Both the position numbers and the translations under genes were made by a program. This document shows positions 1 through 7,658 of a stretch of 64,000 nt of DNA, one piece after another. Below the pieces are notes generated by a model that searched no databases, was not told where the DNA came from, and was given only the letters and a program-made list of their open reading frames with translations. The stretch is from Woeseiaceae bacterium. GTDB taxonomy: Bacteria > Pseudomonadota > Gammaproteobacteria > Steroidobacterales > Woeseiaceae. The first letter of the stretch is position 1. The number at the start of each line of letters is the position of its first letter. The stretch covers positions 1 through 64,000 of the forward strand of contig JAJFKR010000034.1 in the NCBI GenBank assembly GCA_021773095.1, read 5' to 3'.

Positions 1-729
1 CCCGGAAACATACGCCCCGGCCTTCGACGCGAGGTAAATCGCGGCACCCGCCATATCGGCAGGTTCTCCCCAGCGACTGAGTGGCACGTTTGCCGTAATC
101 TCGTCACCCATCACTGCAGCGACGCCGGCGGTCATCTTGCTTGGGAATGGTCCGGGTGCGATTGCGTTGGCGGTGATATGGCGATCAGCCAGGTGCGAGG
201 CAAAGGTACGAGTTAAATGATGAATGGCCGCTTTGCTGGGACCGTAGGAGTAAGTACCCATCTTGTTGACGTTAATGCCGTCGATGGAGCCAACGTTAAT
301 GATTCGCGCAGGATCCTCGTGGGACGCGGACGCCTCGAGCAACGGCAGCAAGGCCTGCGTCAGGAAAAACGGCCCTTTGACGTTGATGTCCATGACCTTG
401 TCCCAGGCGGCCTCCGGAAACTCTTCGATCGAGGCGCCCCAGGTTGCGCCTGCGTTATTCACCAGAATGTCGAGCTGACTCTCACGAGACTTGATCTCGT
501 CTACCAGCGCCTGGATCCCGTCCATCGAAGAAAGGTCAGCGGGAATGGAAATACACTCGCCCTCTTTCGACAAACGTGCCGCCGTTGCATCGCACACGTC
601 GGCCTTACGTGCCGAAATATACGTCTTAACCCCGTTCCCAACGAAACCGGCAGCGATCATCTCGCCGATCCCCCGCGAACCACCCGTCACCAGAGCAACC
701 TTGCCACCCACATCAAATAGTTTTTTCAT
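1..729 (-). CDS. SDR-family ketoreductase, RhlG-like (3' end outside window)
   Basis: Short-chain dehydrogenase/reductase, 243 codons visible, with its last residues lost beyond position 1. The reverse strand from the ATG at 729 gives the Rossmann glycine motif VTGGSRGIGEMIA near residue 13, the NNAGATWGA segment, and the YSYGPSKAAIH active site (Tyr-x3-Lys). The whole chain, including ADLSS, LPLLEASASHEDPARIIN and IAPGPFPSKMT, resembles RhlG, an NADPH-dependent beta-ketoacyl reductase of pseudomonads, more than FabG. It probably reduces a 3-ketoacyl or related carbonyl substrate in the cytoplasm; the substrate is not shown by the sequence. A palindromic repeat lies just upstream at 745-800. 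No neighbour here belongs to a lipid pathway, so the role is left open. Confidence 0.88.
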   Translation of the reverse strand, partial: MKKLFDVGGKVALVTGGSRGIGEMIAAGFVGNGVKTYISARKADVCDATAARLSKEGECISIPADLSSMDGIQALVDEIKSRESQLDILVNNAGATWGASIEEFPEAAWDKVMDINVKGPFFLTQALLPLLEASASHEDPARIINVGSIDGINVNKMGTYSYGPSKAAIHHLTRTFASHLADRHITANAIAPGPFPSKMTAGVAAVMGDEITANVPLSRWGEPADMAGAAIYLASKAGAYVSG

Positions 730-744
730 GCGCGGGAGTCTACT

Positions 745-800
745 GTAGGAGCGCGCCCAGCGCGCGAAAAACTTGGGTCGCGCGTAGCACGCGCTCCTAC
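745..800. repeat. REP-like inverted repeat
   Basis: The arms GTAGGAGCGCG (745-755) and CGCGCTCCTAC (790-800) are perfect reverse complements, with further imperfect pairing inwards. GTAGGAGC-type palindromes are common repetitive extragenic elements in gammaproteobacteria. A degenerate relative lies at 3633-3676. It sits in the divergent gap between the SDR and bfd, upstream of the Fur-like box. Confidence 0.65.
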
Positions 801-827
801 GGACACTTATCGTGGATTATACTTAAT

Positions 828-846
828 GCTATTGACAATCATTCTC
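828..846 (+). promoter_or_regulatory. Fur-box-like operator upstream of bfd
   Basis: The 19 bases 828-846 match the Fur consensus GATAATGATAATCATTATC at about 14 positions, including the core GACAATCATT. It lies 20 bases before the bfd start codon, where bound Fur would block transcription. Bfd genes are classically induced by iron starvation, so the position fits. No footprint is available; this is motif recognition only. Confidence 0.65.
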
Positions 847-866
847 ATTTGCATTTAAATCAAAGC

Positions 867-1076
867 ATGTACGTATGTATCTGCAATGCCGTCACAGACA
901 AACAGATCCGCAAAGCTGCGGAGTCCGGGGTTAAGGATCTTTGGGACCTGCAGCGCGAGCTGGGGGTCGCTGCCGGGTGTGGGTCTTGTAAGGAGATGGC
1001 GTCGGAGATACTGGGGGAGAGCCGGCTAGCTAAGGCTCGATTTGAGCCGGTTCGGTATCAGCCTGCTGCGGCCTGA
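867..1076 (+). CDS. bfd: Bacterioferritin-associated ferredoxin Bfd
   Basis: 69-residue [2Fe-2S] protein. The ATG at 867 gives the canonical start MYVCICNAVTD; the frame opens slightly earlier at a TTG (849), but that would add six residues before the family start. Cysteines C4, C6, C38 and C41 are the four cluster ligands (CxC followed by GCGSC). Bfd binds bacterioferritin and donates electrons to its core to release Fe2+ under iron limitation. The Fur-like box just upstream supports that regulation. Its partner bfr lies about 2 kb downstream rather than adjacent, separated by a PEP-CTERM gene and an FAD oxidase gene. Confidence 0.93.
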   Translation: MYVCICNAVTDKQIRKAAESGVKDLWDLQRELGVAAGCGSCKEMASEILGESRLAKARFEPVRYQPAAA

Positions 1077-1088
1077 ACGGTCCGCTTA

Positions 1089-1754
1089 TTAAGTAGTGAA
1101 GAAGCCTCGCACCGCGGTTTTTTTTCTACGCCTCGTCAGACCAATTCCAACGAGACCAAGTCCGAGCAGCGCTAGAGTTCCGGGCTCCGGAACTTGTGTC
1201 GTGCTGCAGTTGCCTTGACTGATCGAAAAATCGCCCATACCCCAATTGTTTGGGTCAATGATTATTCTTGAAATTGTCCCGCATGAATCCGTATTCCATA
1301 CGCCGAAACCAGGAGATTTCTCATTGCTTAAGGAAAAACTGAGCCTGCCCGTGTCGTTGTTTTCACCATCGAATGCCTGCCACCAGCCGCCTGCACTATC
1401 CCACAGTGTTCCGACGTAGAACGAGAACGCCTGGGTATTTTCGGGAAGTATAATCTCCACCCAGCTCACGTTTGTAGTGTAAACGGTATTAAAACTGTTC
1501 CGCCACCACCAGGGATCTTCTACTTCCATGTCCAGTAAGTCGCCGGGGCCTGCACTGTGGAATTCGATCTCCCCCGTTAGCGGTGCATCGAGGGTTATAG
1601 TATTGACGGTAGAGCCGACTGGTGAGGGCGGATCTATTGCCGTCATGTCGTAGCCGCCCATATCACTGGGCATGGTGGATGTTATCAGGTCCGCCCAAGC
1701 GGGCGCCGCGGTAACGCTCAGGACAAAAGCAAATATTTTGAGGACTGACCTCAT
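1089..1754 (-). CDS. PEP-CTERM anchored exported protein 1
   Basis: 221 residues: signal peptide MRSVLKIFAFVLSVTAAPAWA, then a beta-rich, tryptophan-containing exported domain with no catalytic motif that I recognise, then the PEP-CTERM tripartite anchor at about residues 187-214: VPEPGTLALLGLGLVGIGL followed by RRRKK. This anchor is the recognition signal for exosortase A, which is encoded at 61382-62959. An unusual TAVRGFFTT tail follows the basic cluster. A sigma-54-like promoter lies 39-54 bases before the ATG. Likely a surface or matrix protein; the exact role is unknown. Confidence 0.9.
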   Translation of the reverse strand: MRSVLKIFAFVLSVTAAPAWADLITSTMPSDMGGYDMTAIDPPSPVGSTVNTITLDAPLTGEIEFHSAGPGDLLDMEVEDPWWWRNSFNTVYTTNVSWVEIILPENTQAFSFYVGTLWDSAGGWWQAFDGENNDTGRLSFSLSNEKSPGFGVWNTDSCGTISRIIIDPNNWGMGDFSISQGNCSTTQVPEPGTLALLGLGLVGIGLTRRRKKTAVRGFFTT

Positions 1755-1792
1755 TCAATACTCCAAGTCTTGTTACCCACTAGCCACAATCA

Positions 1793-1808
1793 AGCAATAT
1801 TCATACCA
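1793..1808 (-). promoter_or_regulatory. Sigma-54-type promoter (moderate match) for PEP-CTERM gene 1
   Basis: Reading the reverse strand from 1808 gives TGGTATGAATATTGCT against the consensus TGGCACGNNNNTTGCW. The essential GG and GC dinucleotides are correctly spaced; two -24 bases differ. A start near 1782 would leave a leader of about 28 bases. It is weaker than the sites at 4436 and 8306, but sits in the same position relative to the same kind of gene. Confidence 0.55.
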
Positions 1809-1928
1809 GATACGTAACCATCTAATATTTAAACATGTTTTCACGGAGTGTCTCGTTTCAGTCCGTCGATTGTAAAAAATTTCGACCGGAGTTTTGCGAT
1901 AAGTCGCGATTGCAAAAACGGTGCCTTG

Positions 1929-3032
1929 TTACTTTCGTACCAAACTCGTTACATAGTCCCCAATCGCGAGCGCAGCCGTTAACCCCGGTGACTCGATACC
2001 GAGCAAGTTTACCAACCCAGCAATACCGTGTTCTGCTGGCCCATCGATGACGAAGTCTCTCACCGGCATGCCTGGGCCAGAGAGTTTGGGACGAATACCC
2101 GTATAGGCTGGAACCAGTTTCGATTCATCCAGATCAGGAAAGTATTTTTTGATTGCCTCAGAGAAAACAGTTTTCCTGCTCTCGTCAAAAGCATAGTCAA
2201 TCGTGTCAATCCATTCGACATCCGGCCCAAAGCGGGCACTTCCGCCCATGTCATGGGTTGCGTGTACGCCGAGACCGCCGTCCGCAGGAACCGGATAAAC
2301 CAGGTGATCAAAAGGAGACTTCCCCTGATAAGCGAAGTAATGCCCTTTCGCATAGTGCACTCGCTCGGTGAATTTGGCGTCAAGTTGCGGGATCTTTCCC
2401 GCTAAGTCAGCGGCCCACAAACCAGCTGCATTGATGAACGTCTTGCACTTGAATGTTTCTTCGACCCCATCGATGGTGAGTCCGAATCCGCTTGCTCCAG
2501 CCGCCACACACGAAAGGCGATTACTCGTCAGCACGATACCGCCGACTGATTCAATATCCGCCCGCAACGACACCATCAACGCATGGGAATCGATGATGCC
2601 AGTCGATGGAGAAAGCAACCCCATATCACAATCCACGGCCGGTTCGAGTTCTCGAATCTGTCCTTTTTCAACAATACTAAGGTCATCAACGCCGTTTCTG
2701 ATCGCCTGGTCTTGAATTGTCTTGAGCTTTAACTGCTCTTTTTCGCGCGATGCAACAACGAGCTTGCCGATGCGCTGATGGGGAATTTGGCGATCTTCAC
2801 AGTAACGATAAAGCAGTCCCCTGCCCTGCACGCAAAGTTTGGCCTTAAGCGTGTCATCGCCGTAGTAGAGCCCCGCATGGATGACCTCGGAGTTACGGCT
2901 GCTGGTGTGCATGCCTATTTCAGGCTCGGCCTCAAGCACTACGACCTCTCGACCCGCCAACGCCATTGAGCGAGCAATCGCCAGGCCCACGATCCCGGCA
3001 CCGATAACCACACAGTCAAGTTGGTCAGGCAT
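1929..3032 (-). CDS. lhgO: L-2-hydroxyglutarate dehydrogenase/oxidase-like FAD protein
   Basis: 367-residue FAD-dependent oxidoreductase of the DAO superfamily. From the ATG at 3032 it begins MPDQLDCVVIGAGIVGLAIA, with the dinucleotide motif GAGIVG and the following acidic VVLEAE strand. The segment TSSRNSEVIHAGLYY is characteristic of the LhgO/L2HGDH subfamily, which oxidises L-2-hydroxyglutarate to 2-oxoglutarate and passes electrons to the quinone pool. A TTG at 3047 would add five residues; the ATG is preferred. The C-terminal GLVNLLGIESPGLTAALAIG segment is also family-like. Expressed divergently from bfr. The substrate is inferred from subfamily resemblance. Confidence 0.82.
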   Translation of the reverse strand: MPDQLDCVVIGAGIVGLAIARSMALAGREVVVLEAEPEIGMHTSSRNSEVIHAGLYYGDDTLKAKLCVQGRGLLYRYCEDRQIPHQRIGKLVVASREKEQLKLKTIQDQAIRNGVDDLSIVEKGQIRELEPAVDCDMGLLSPSTGIIDSHALMVSLRADIESVGGIVLTSNRLSCVAAGASGFGLTIDGVEETFKCKTFINAAGLWAADLAGKIPQLDAKFTERVHYAKGHYFAYQGKSPFDHLVYPVPADGGLGVHATHDMGGSARFGPDVEWIDTIDYAFDESRKTVFSEAIKKYFPDLDESKLVPAYTGIRPKLSGPGMPVRDFVIDGPAEHGIAGLVNLLGIESPGLTAALAIGDYVTSLVRK

Positions 3033-3171
3033 ACCGGTGATTGGCAATGCATGTATTTTTCATGCGCAAATGTTACTCCATCACCGCTCTGCTACGAAAC
3101 AACAACCACGCAGGCAGTTTATTGATTACAATTACGAATCAGAATAATTTCCCTGCCGGGTGGAGTACGAC

Positions 3172-3636
3172 ATGAAAGGTGATGCCACTGTCATCGAGCA
3201 CCTCAACAAGGTGCTCAAGAACGAACTGACCGCAATCAATCAGTATTTTCTGCATTCGCGGATGCTAAAGGACTGGGGGCTCACCAAGCTCGGTGAACAT
3301 GAGCATGGCGAGTCGATCGATGAGATGAAGCACGCGGACGAAATTATCGAGCGAATTTTGTTCCTGGAGGGACTGCCCAATCTGCAGAAGCTCGGCAAGC
3401 TTCGCATCGGTGAGGATGTGCCCGAGATCCTCCGATGTGATCTCGACATGGAATTGGACGCAATCCCGGATCTGAGGGCCGCTATCGCGTACTGCGAGGC
3501 TCACAAGGACTATGTGAGCCGAGACCTGTTCGACTCGATATTAGTCTCAGAAGAGGAACACGTTGATTGGCTGGAAACGCAGATTGAGCTCATCGAAAAA
3601 GTCGGCCTGCAAAACTACCAACAATCCCAAACGTAG
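3172..3636 (+). CDS. bfr: Bacterioferritin
   Basis: 154-residue haem-containing ferritin that stores iron in a 24-mer cage. Starting at ATG 3172, preceded by GGAG at 3162-3165, the ferroxidase ligands fall exactly at the family positions: E18, E51, H54, E94, E127 and H130, with Y25 beside them, and M52 as the inter-subunit haem ligand. A GTG at 3160 would add four residues, but lies before the Shine-Dalgarno and would break this numbering. The complete ligand set indicates an active ferroxidase subunit rather than a degenerate paralogue. Followed by a REP-like repeat and a hairpin terminator. Confidence 0.95.
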   Translation: MKGDATVIEHLNKVLKNELTAINQYFLHSRMLKDWGLTKLGEHEHGESIDEMKHADEIIERILFLEGLPNLQKLGKLRIGEDVPEILRCDLDMELDAIPDLRAAIAYCEAHKDYVSRDLFDSILVSEEEHVDWLETQIELIEKVGLQNYQQSQT

Positions 3637-3676
3637 GAGCACGACCGCCCTGTAGGAGGCCGCCCAGCGCCCGACC
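3633..3676. repeat. Degenerate REP-like repeat
   Basis: TGTAGGAGGCCGCCCAGCGC at 3651-3670 resembles TGTAGGAGCGCGCCCAGCGC of the element at 745; a second partial GTAGGAGCACG occurs at 3633-3643. It overlaps the last bases of bfr. Confidence 0.45.
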
Positions 3677-3685
3677 AAAAAGTAA

Positions 3686-3709
3686 AGCCGGTCGCAATTG
3701 CAACCGGCT
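3686..3709. terminator. Bidirectional hairpin terminator
   Basis: AGCCGGT (3686-3692) pairs with ACCGGCT (3703-3709), and the loop contains the palindrome GCAATTGC. On the reverse strand the stem runs into TTTACTTTTT, so it fits best as the terminator of PEP-CTERM gene 2; on the forward strand it also closes bfr. Confidence 0.6.
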
Positions 3710-3749
3710 ATTATGTTTGTGATTTGTTACAAATTACGTTTATAGCGAC

Positions 3750-4379
3750 TTAGGTTCTACGGCGGCGCGACAGCCCAATCCCCAAGAGACCGATGCCTAA
3801 AAGGGCCAATGTGCCAGGTTCAGGGACTGTGACTTCATAATCAAACGAAGTAGCGTCTTGAGCACCGTAATGTGTGATCGTCGCAAGAATACTGATGGAA
3901 TAGGGATCAGTCATGCTGATCGTGCCAGAATCCCCGCCCGAAAATGCTCCGAAAAGTGCTCCGCTATCAGTCAGTAACGTCGAATTAACATAAGTTTGAA
4001 AGCTAACACTGCCGTCAGTGATACCACCAAATTCTGCAATGTAGTTAGCATCATAGCGAGTGTAACCCGATTCAGTAAGACGAACATAAATGGTACCCCC
4101 TGACTCGCCGGTTACATTTAAGGAATCCAGATGAAGCACATCAGTATAATCATCGCCGAGTATCGGGTTGGATAGTCCTGTGACGGAATTTATTATCCAA
4201 TCTCCAAGAGAAACAGTGATATCGGCATAGCCCTCAATGCCAGAATCATCCGCAGTTTTCACAGTTCCTAATACACCATCAAAGTCGGCGTTATCGCTGA
4301 TTTCGATTAGAAGCGCATTGGCAGATGTCGCAATGAGAAAGATCGTCGTCGAAAGTAGTATTTTAAAAAATGATTTCAT
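3750..4379 (-). CDS. PEP-CTERM anchored exported protein 2
   Basis: 209 residues. Signal peptide MKSFFKILLSTTIFLIATSANA, then a serine/threonine/glycine-rich beta-sheet domain without recognised catalytic residues, then the anchor VPEPGTLALLGIGLLGIGL with a terminal SRRRRT basic cluster. The layout is that of exosortase A substrates. A strong sigma-54 promoter lies 57-72 bases upstream of the ATG and a hairpin terminator follows the stop, so it is probably a single-gene transcript. The acidic, low-complexity composition suggests an extracellular matrix or surface role; that is inference. Confidence 0.9.
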   Translation of the reverse strand: MKSFFKILLSTTIFLIATSANALLIEISDNADFDGVLGTVKTADDSGIEGYADITVSLGDWIINSVTGLSNPILGDDYTDVLHLDSLNVTGESGGTIYVRLTESGYTRYDANYIAEFGGITDGSVSFQTYVNSTLLTDSGALFGAFSGGDSGTISMTDPYSISILATITHYGAQDATSFDYEVTVPEPGTLALLGIGLLGIGLSRRRRT

Positions 4380-4435
4380 GAAAGCGGTCCTGGATTCCTG
4401 ATAATTTGCCCATAAACTATCTACTCAGTATACAA

Positions 4436-4451
4436 AGCAAGTGTTGTGCCA
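4436..4451 (-). promoter_or_regulatory. Sigma-54 promoter of PEP-CTERM gene 2
   Basis: The reverse strand reads TGGCACAACACTTGCT, one base off the consensus TGGCACGNNNNTTGCW, with the -24 GG and -12 GC correctly spaced. Transcription would start near 4425, giving a leader of roughly 46 bases. A GTTACTCT motif at 4461 recurs upstream of other sigma-54 sites in this window. Confidence 0.78.
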
Positions 4452-4599
4452 AGAAAAGTCGTTACTCTCTTGCCATCGCATAACTTTATGATTATTAACC
4501 TTTTTATTCTCTGATTCCGTTATCTGTAATGCCAATTCTTTTGGAATCAACTTAATTCCAAATGACTACCGTAAAAATACTCGACGCTTGCAAAATAAC

Positions 4600-5706
4600 T
4601 CACTTCTTCCGAAAGCGTGTCATGCATAATTTGTAGCTCAAGTGGTAAATAAGCAGCCAGGGCGGCATTCGGATCCAGTGCGAACGGACGTACAGCATGA
4701 GGCGACTGACTTCCGTCAGGCGGCTTGGATAATCGGGATGCGGTGGAAACAACGCTCGTGGCACCAACCGGTCCATCAACCAGACGATAGCTGCCGGCGG
4801 CGCCCACGAGTCCGTGGCATCGATGACTGAAGCGGGAATTGTGCAGCCGAGTAATTGTCGTACATAACGCAGGCTGTAGTAGGTTGGCCGACGCAAGTCT
4901 AATTCTTCGGCTCTCGTCAGCACATGCTCCCAAAACTCGTCGTCTTTGCCGGTGAAATATTGTAAGAGACCATCAATATCCACCAGGTCGCGGAGCTTGT
5001 CCGCCAGGTCATCGTTGAACATCAAATGTGTCATCGCGTGCAGCACGATATCTTCGTTGGCAAGAACGTAGTATTTGCCCTTAGAGAGTCGCTTAGCATC
5101 CTTCAACAATTTATGAGAATCAGGTTTTAGTCGCGCGGTGCGCGGAAGAATGTTGTGGTGAAGATCGATTTCGACCTCACGTTCTACGTGCACTACCGGC
5201 GGCAGTTCGTGAGTCCAGTTACGATAGTAATTCTGATCATAGGGCGTCAGTTCTTGTGATCGCCACCCACGCTCATTCAACAGCTTTTCGACGTCCTTCA
5301 GTGCTGCCTCCGGCAACATCAAATCGACGTCAGCGAATATTCGCCCACGTGCAATCGGCAAGTCGAGCAATAAATAGGCGCAACCCTTCATGGCGATGCA
5401 GTTCCCGTCCTTGAAATCCGATAATGCCCAACTAATACGATCCAGTTCCCACAACGCCAGCCGGGCCCTCGACTCCGCCAGCACCAGTGCACTCTGCAGT
5501 TGGTCGCTCGCGGTCTCAGGCAACGACTCGAGTCCGCCAGCCTCCCGCAAGAGCGCTGCCAGTTTGCCCAGGACCCGCGCGCGTCGTGCGACTCGCATCA
5601 GGAGGTCAAGCTCTGACGCTGTCATGGACGCTACCGCGCCGGGATTGTCCAGCGCGGTGACCAGCAGTTCCCGCACTATTTCCTGATGTGATTGGGTGCT
5701 ACCCAC
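4600..5706 (-). CDS. Nucleotidyltransferase-family protein of the XrtA/HprK-related system
   Basis: 368 residues resembling the uncharacterised nucleotidyltransferase family PF14907 often found beside exosortase A loci. The catalytic-type region is FADVDLMLP (Asp-x-Asp, about residues 122-130) after MKGCAYLLLD, followed by a second acidic site in VEIDLHHNILPR. The start is a GTG at 5706 overlapping the end of the kinase gene by eight bases, with GGAAG seven bases upstream. Last gene of the Tat-protein/PqqD/HprK unit, so translation is probably coupled. What it nucleotidylates is not known. A 220-base gap follows, holding only the upstream region of PEP-CTERM gene 2. Confidence 0.8.
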   Translation of the reverse strand: MGSTQSHQEIVRELLVTALDNPGAVASMTASELDLLMRVARRARVLGKLAALLREAGGLESLPETASDQLQSALVLAESRARLALWELDRISWALSDFKDGNCIAMKGCAYLLLDLPIARGRIFADVDLMLPEAALKDVEKLLNERGWRSQELTPYDQNYYRNWTHELPPVVHVEREVEIDLHHNILPRTARLKPDSHKLLKDAKRLSKGKYYVLANEDIVLHAMTHLMFNDDLADKLRDLVDIDGLLQYFTGKDDEFWEHVLTRAEELDLRRPTYYSLRYVRQLLGCTIPASVIDATDSWAPPAAIVWLMDRLVPRALFPPHPDYPSRLTEVSRLMLYVRSHWIRMPPWLLIYHLSYKLCMTRFRKK

Positions 5707-6637
5707 GGTTCGCTTCCGCCAGCTCGTTCAATCGAGCTGTCGCCTCATCAAGGCCGGAGTACTCAAGCCGATAGCAATCAGCGCCGTTAACAAGATCGCG
5801 CACTGTGAGGAATGCCGCCTCGGCCAGTAGTTCGTAGTTGAAAGCGTTGGTCGCAAGCAACATGAAACTCTCAGCCTTGGAAATCGGCTGCAGCGTCAAA
5901 GAGGCGCCTTTCACCCATCGCGGGAACACAATCATGCCGACCGGTGCCGTCTCATTTTGTCTTGCGACGCTCTCTGCCGTCGGCTTCACGTGTGCCACCG
6001 TTCCCTTGCGCGTGTTCCGTGTGACCGGGCCGATGAATGCATCGGGAGCAAAATCACGAATAATATCGATCGACTCGTTCTTCAACGCCATAGGACGCGG
6101 AACCGGAATCATCTCAAGCGACCCGGGCCGAATCAGGCCGAACTCATCGGAGAACGTACGCCAGCCGCGATGTGACAGCCCGGCGCAAAGGGTGGTTTTG
6201 CCATGGCCTGGCATTGCAGGCAAAAGCAACGCCTGACCATTTCGCTCCAGCACTGCCGAGTGCAACATTAGGAAGCTGTGAGACCGCAATGCGATGACTA
6301 GATTAAGGCCCCATTCGAACACAGGCAATGCCTGAGCAGCGGGCATGTCCTCGTGCGGCTTGCGTCCGTCAACCGTGAATCGAACCCTATGCCGGTAGAG
6401 GCGTGGGAACGCTCGTTTGGGCTGCAGTCGCAAATGAAAGCTATGTATCTCGTCAGCCAGCAGCGGATGGTCGTGGTAAAAACGATACAACGGATCAATC
6501 AGACTCGTCACTTCTACCCGAACCCGCGCGATGAAAGGACCTATCTGCAAACTGATACCGGATCCGGACAGCAGGCTCTCAAATACTTGCGGAGAAAGGT
6601 CGGAGACTTTTTGTGAGTTACCCAACTCAGTCCTCAC
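5699..6637 (-). CDS. HprK-related kinase A
   Basis: 312 residues matching the exosortase-associated HPr-kinase-related family (TIGR04352 type). The P-loop is PAMPGHGKTTL at about residue 139, preceded by MLHSAVLERNGQALLL, and SDEFGLI follows as the probable metal/catalytic strand. HPr kinases phosphorylate a serine of a small protein; the target of this branch is unknown and no HPr gene lies nearby. Start is a GTG at 6637 in the overlap GTGA with the PqqD-like gene, so it is translationally coupled. The C-terminal part (residues 200-312) carries no motif I can name. Confidence 0.87.
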   Translation of the reverse strand: MRTELGNSQKVSDLSPQVFESLLSGSGISLQIGPFIARVRVEVTSLIDPLYRFYHDHPLLADEIHSFHLRLQPKRAFPRLYRHRVRFTVDGRKPHEDMPAAQALPVFEWGLNLVIALRSHSFLMLHSAVLERNGQALLLPAMPGHGKTTLCAGLSHRGWRTFSDEFGLIRPGSLEMIPVPRPMALKNESIDIIRDFAPDAFIGPVTRNTRKGTVAHVKPTAESVARQNETAPVGMIVFPRWVKGASLTLQPISKAESFMLLATNAFNYELLAEAAFLTVRDLVNGADCYRLEYSGLDEATARLNELAEANRG

Positions 6638-6933
6638 ACTCGTTCGACCAGCCCCAGGGATTCAAAGTGCTCTAGCATCACTATCATCTGTTGCTGATAA
6701 TCTTCGACGGTCTCGTCCACTGATCCGGAGGAGATGGCGCCCAAAATAGACGGCAGATTTGCAGGTTCAATCAGGGTGTCGGTGAGCAATAATTTGCTGG
6801 CTGCGTTCAAGAAATGAGTTTTTCCGGAAGGCCTGTGGAAGGCAACAAAGTCCGGCGCAATATCAAACCAGACGATTTCATCCGGCGCACGACTTCGCCA
6901 CCTGTTGGCGCTGGAAACTGGTTTTGCAGACAA
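6634..6933 (-). CDS. PqqD-like peptide chaperone of the HprK-related system
   Basis: 99 residues of the PqqD-related family that accompanies HprK-related kinase A (TIGR04353 type). PqqD-fold proteins bind precursor peptides and present them to modifying enzymes. The start is a TTG at 6933 placed seven bases after a strong AGGGGAG (reverse complement of 6941-6947); the frame is closed by a stop shortly upstream, so no ATG is available. The FHRPSGKTHFLNAASKLLL segment fits the winged-helix core. Cotranscribed with the Tat-signal protein upstream and the kinase downstream. Confidence 0.82.
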   Translation of the reverse strand: MSAKPVSSANRWRSRAPDEIVWFDIAPDFVAFHRPSGKTHFLNAASKLLLTDTLIEPANLPSILGAISSGSVDETVEDYQQQMIVMLEHFESLGLVERV

Positions 6934-7012
6934 CTCGCGGCTCCCCTGAATCCGGTCGCTAGCGAATCAGCATACACAATGCTTGCATTCAATTGAATCG
7001 AAGGAAATGGCT

Positions 7013-7513
7013 TTACATCAAAGTATCGATGACGTAGTCAGAGATCGACGTCATCGCGCCGGATGACACAACGATACCCCTGTATGGGAGTTCGACGGAT
7101 TGCCAGCCACCACCATCACGGTCGTTATACCAATACGTTCCACCCTCACACATCGCTGATTCACTAATTTGATCAGAGCCTCTGTTTGCTGCGAGATGGT
7201 ATTCGCGGTCTGTAATAATATTGACTTCTGCTCGTGGTGGTTCGCCAAGATCGTAGATGTCGCCAGAACCACCCGCCGGGTAAACCGAATTCGTGTCAAG
7301 ACAAATGGTTCTACCGAGACGATCCGTAGTTCCTGGTGCGGCGGCACTGATCAGGTTGCTTGTACGTGCAAGAGCGGCTCCACTTTGCAGAGTCAGGATC
7401 GCTGGCATCACTGTGACGCCGCCTTTGATGAGAGCACGTCGGCTTACCGACTTCGGGCGAGTGGAATTGTCGCCGATATCCCTAAGCTGTGTTTTTCCCT
7501 TTTGGTCGTTCAT
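7013..7513 (-). CDS. Tat-signal exported protein heading the PqqD/HprK operon
   Basis: 166 residues from the ATG at 7513; a TTG at 7537 would add eight. The N-terminal region carries a twin-arginine motif SRRALIKGG followed by a hydrophobic stretch ending SGAALARTS, so it is probably exported folded by Tat. The mature part is small, glycine- and aspartate-rich, with two cysteines, and resembles no family I recognise. It lies 79 bases upstream of the PqqD-like gene with no terminator between, so it may be the protein acted on by that system; this is inference from position. A strong terminator at 7602-7627 separates it from PEP-CTERM gene 3. Confidence 0.75.
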   Translation of the reverse strand: MNDQKGKTQLRDIGDNSTRPKSVSRRALIKGGVTVMPAILTLQSGAALARTSNLISAAAPGTTDRLGRTICLDTNSVYPAGGSGDIYDLGEPPRAEVNIITDREYHLAANRGSDQISESAMCEGGTYWYNDRDGGGWQSVELPYRGIVVSSGAMTSISDYVIDTLM

Positions 7514-7601
7514 GCGTCGTTTTGACTTCCTTTCCAAGTACGATCAGTTTCCTCTTTTCGACCGACCACTTAGCGAGAACATATTAGCAAATTTGCAAAA
7601 A

Positions 7602-7627
7602 AAATACCCGCACTAAGGCGGGTATTT
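7602..7627 (-). terminator. Rho-independent terminator of PEP-CTERM gene 3
   Basis: AAATACCCGC (7602-7611) and GCGGGTATTT (7618-7627) form a perfect 10-bp stem with a six-base loop. On the reverse strand the stem is followed by an unbroken run of U, matching termination of the gene ending at 7659. Confidence 0.85.
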
Positions 7628-7658
7628 CCTGGTGAAAATAATCAGGCAATACCCGATT

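Noticed and set aside
217..720. Forward-strand frame of 167 codons at the left edge
   Set aside because: It is the opposite strand of the RhlG-like reductase, whose motifs are unambiguous.
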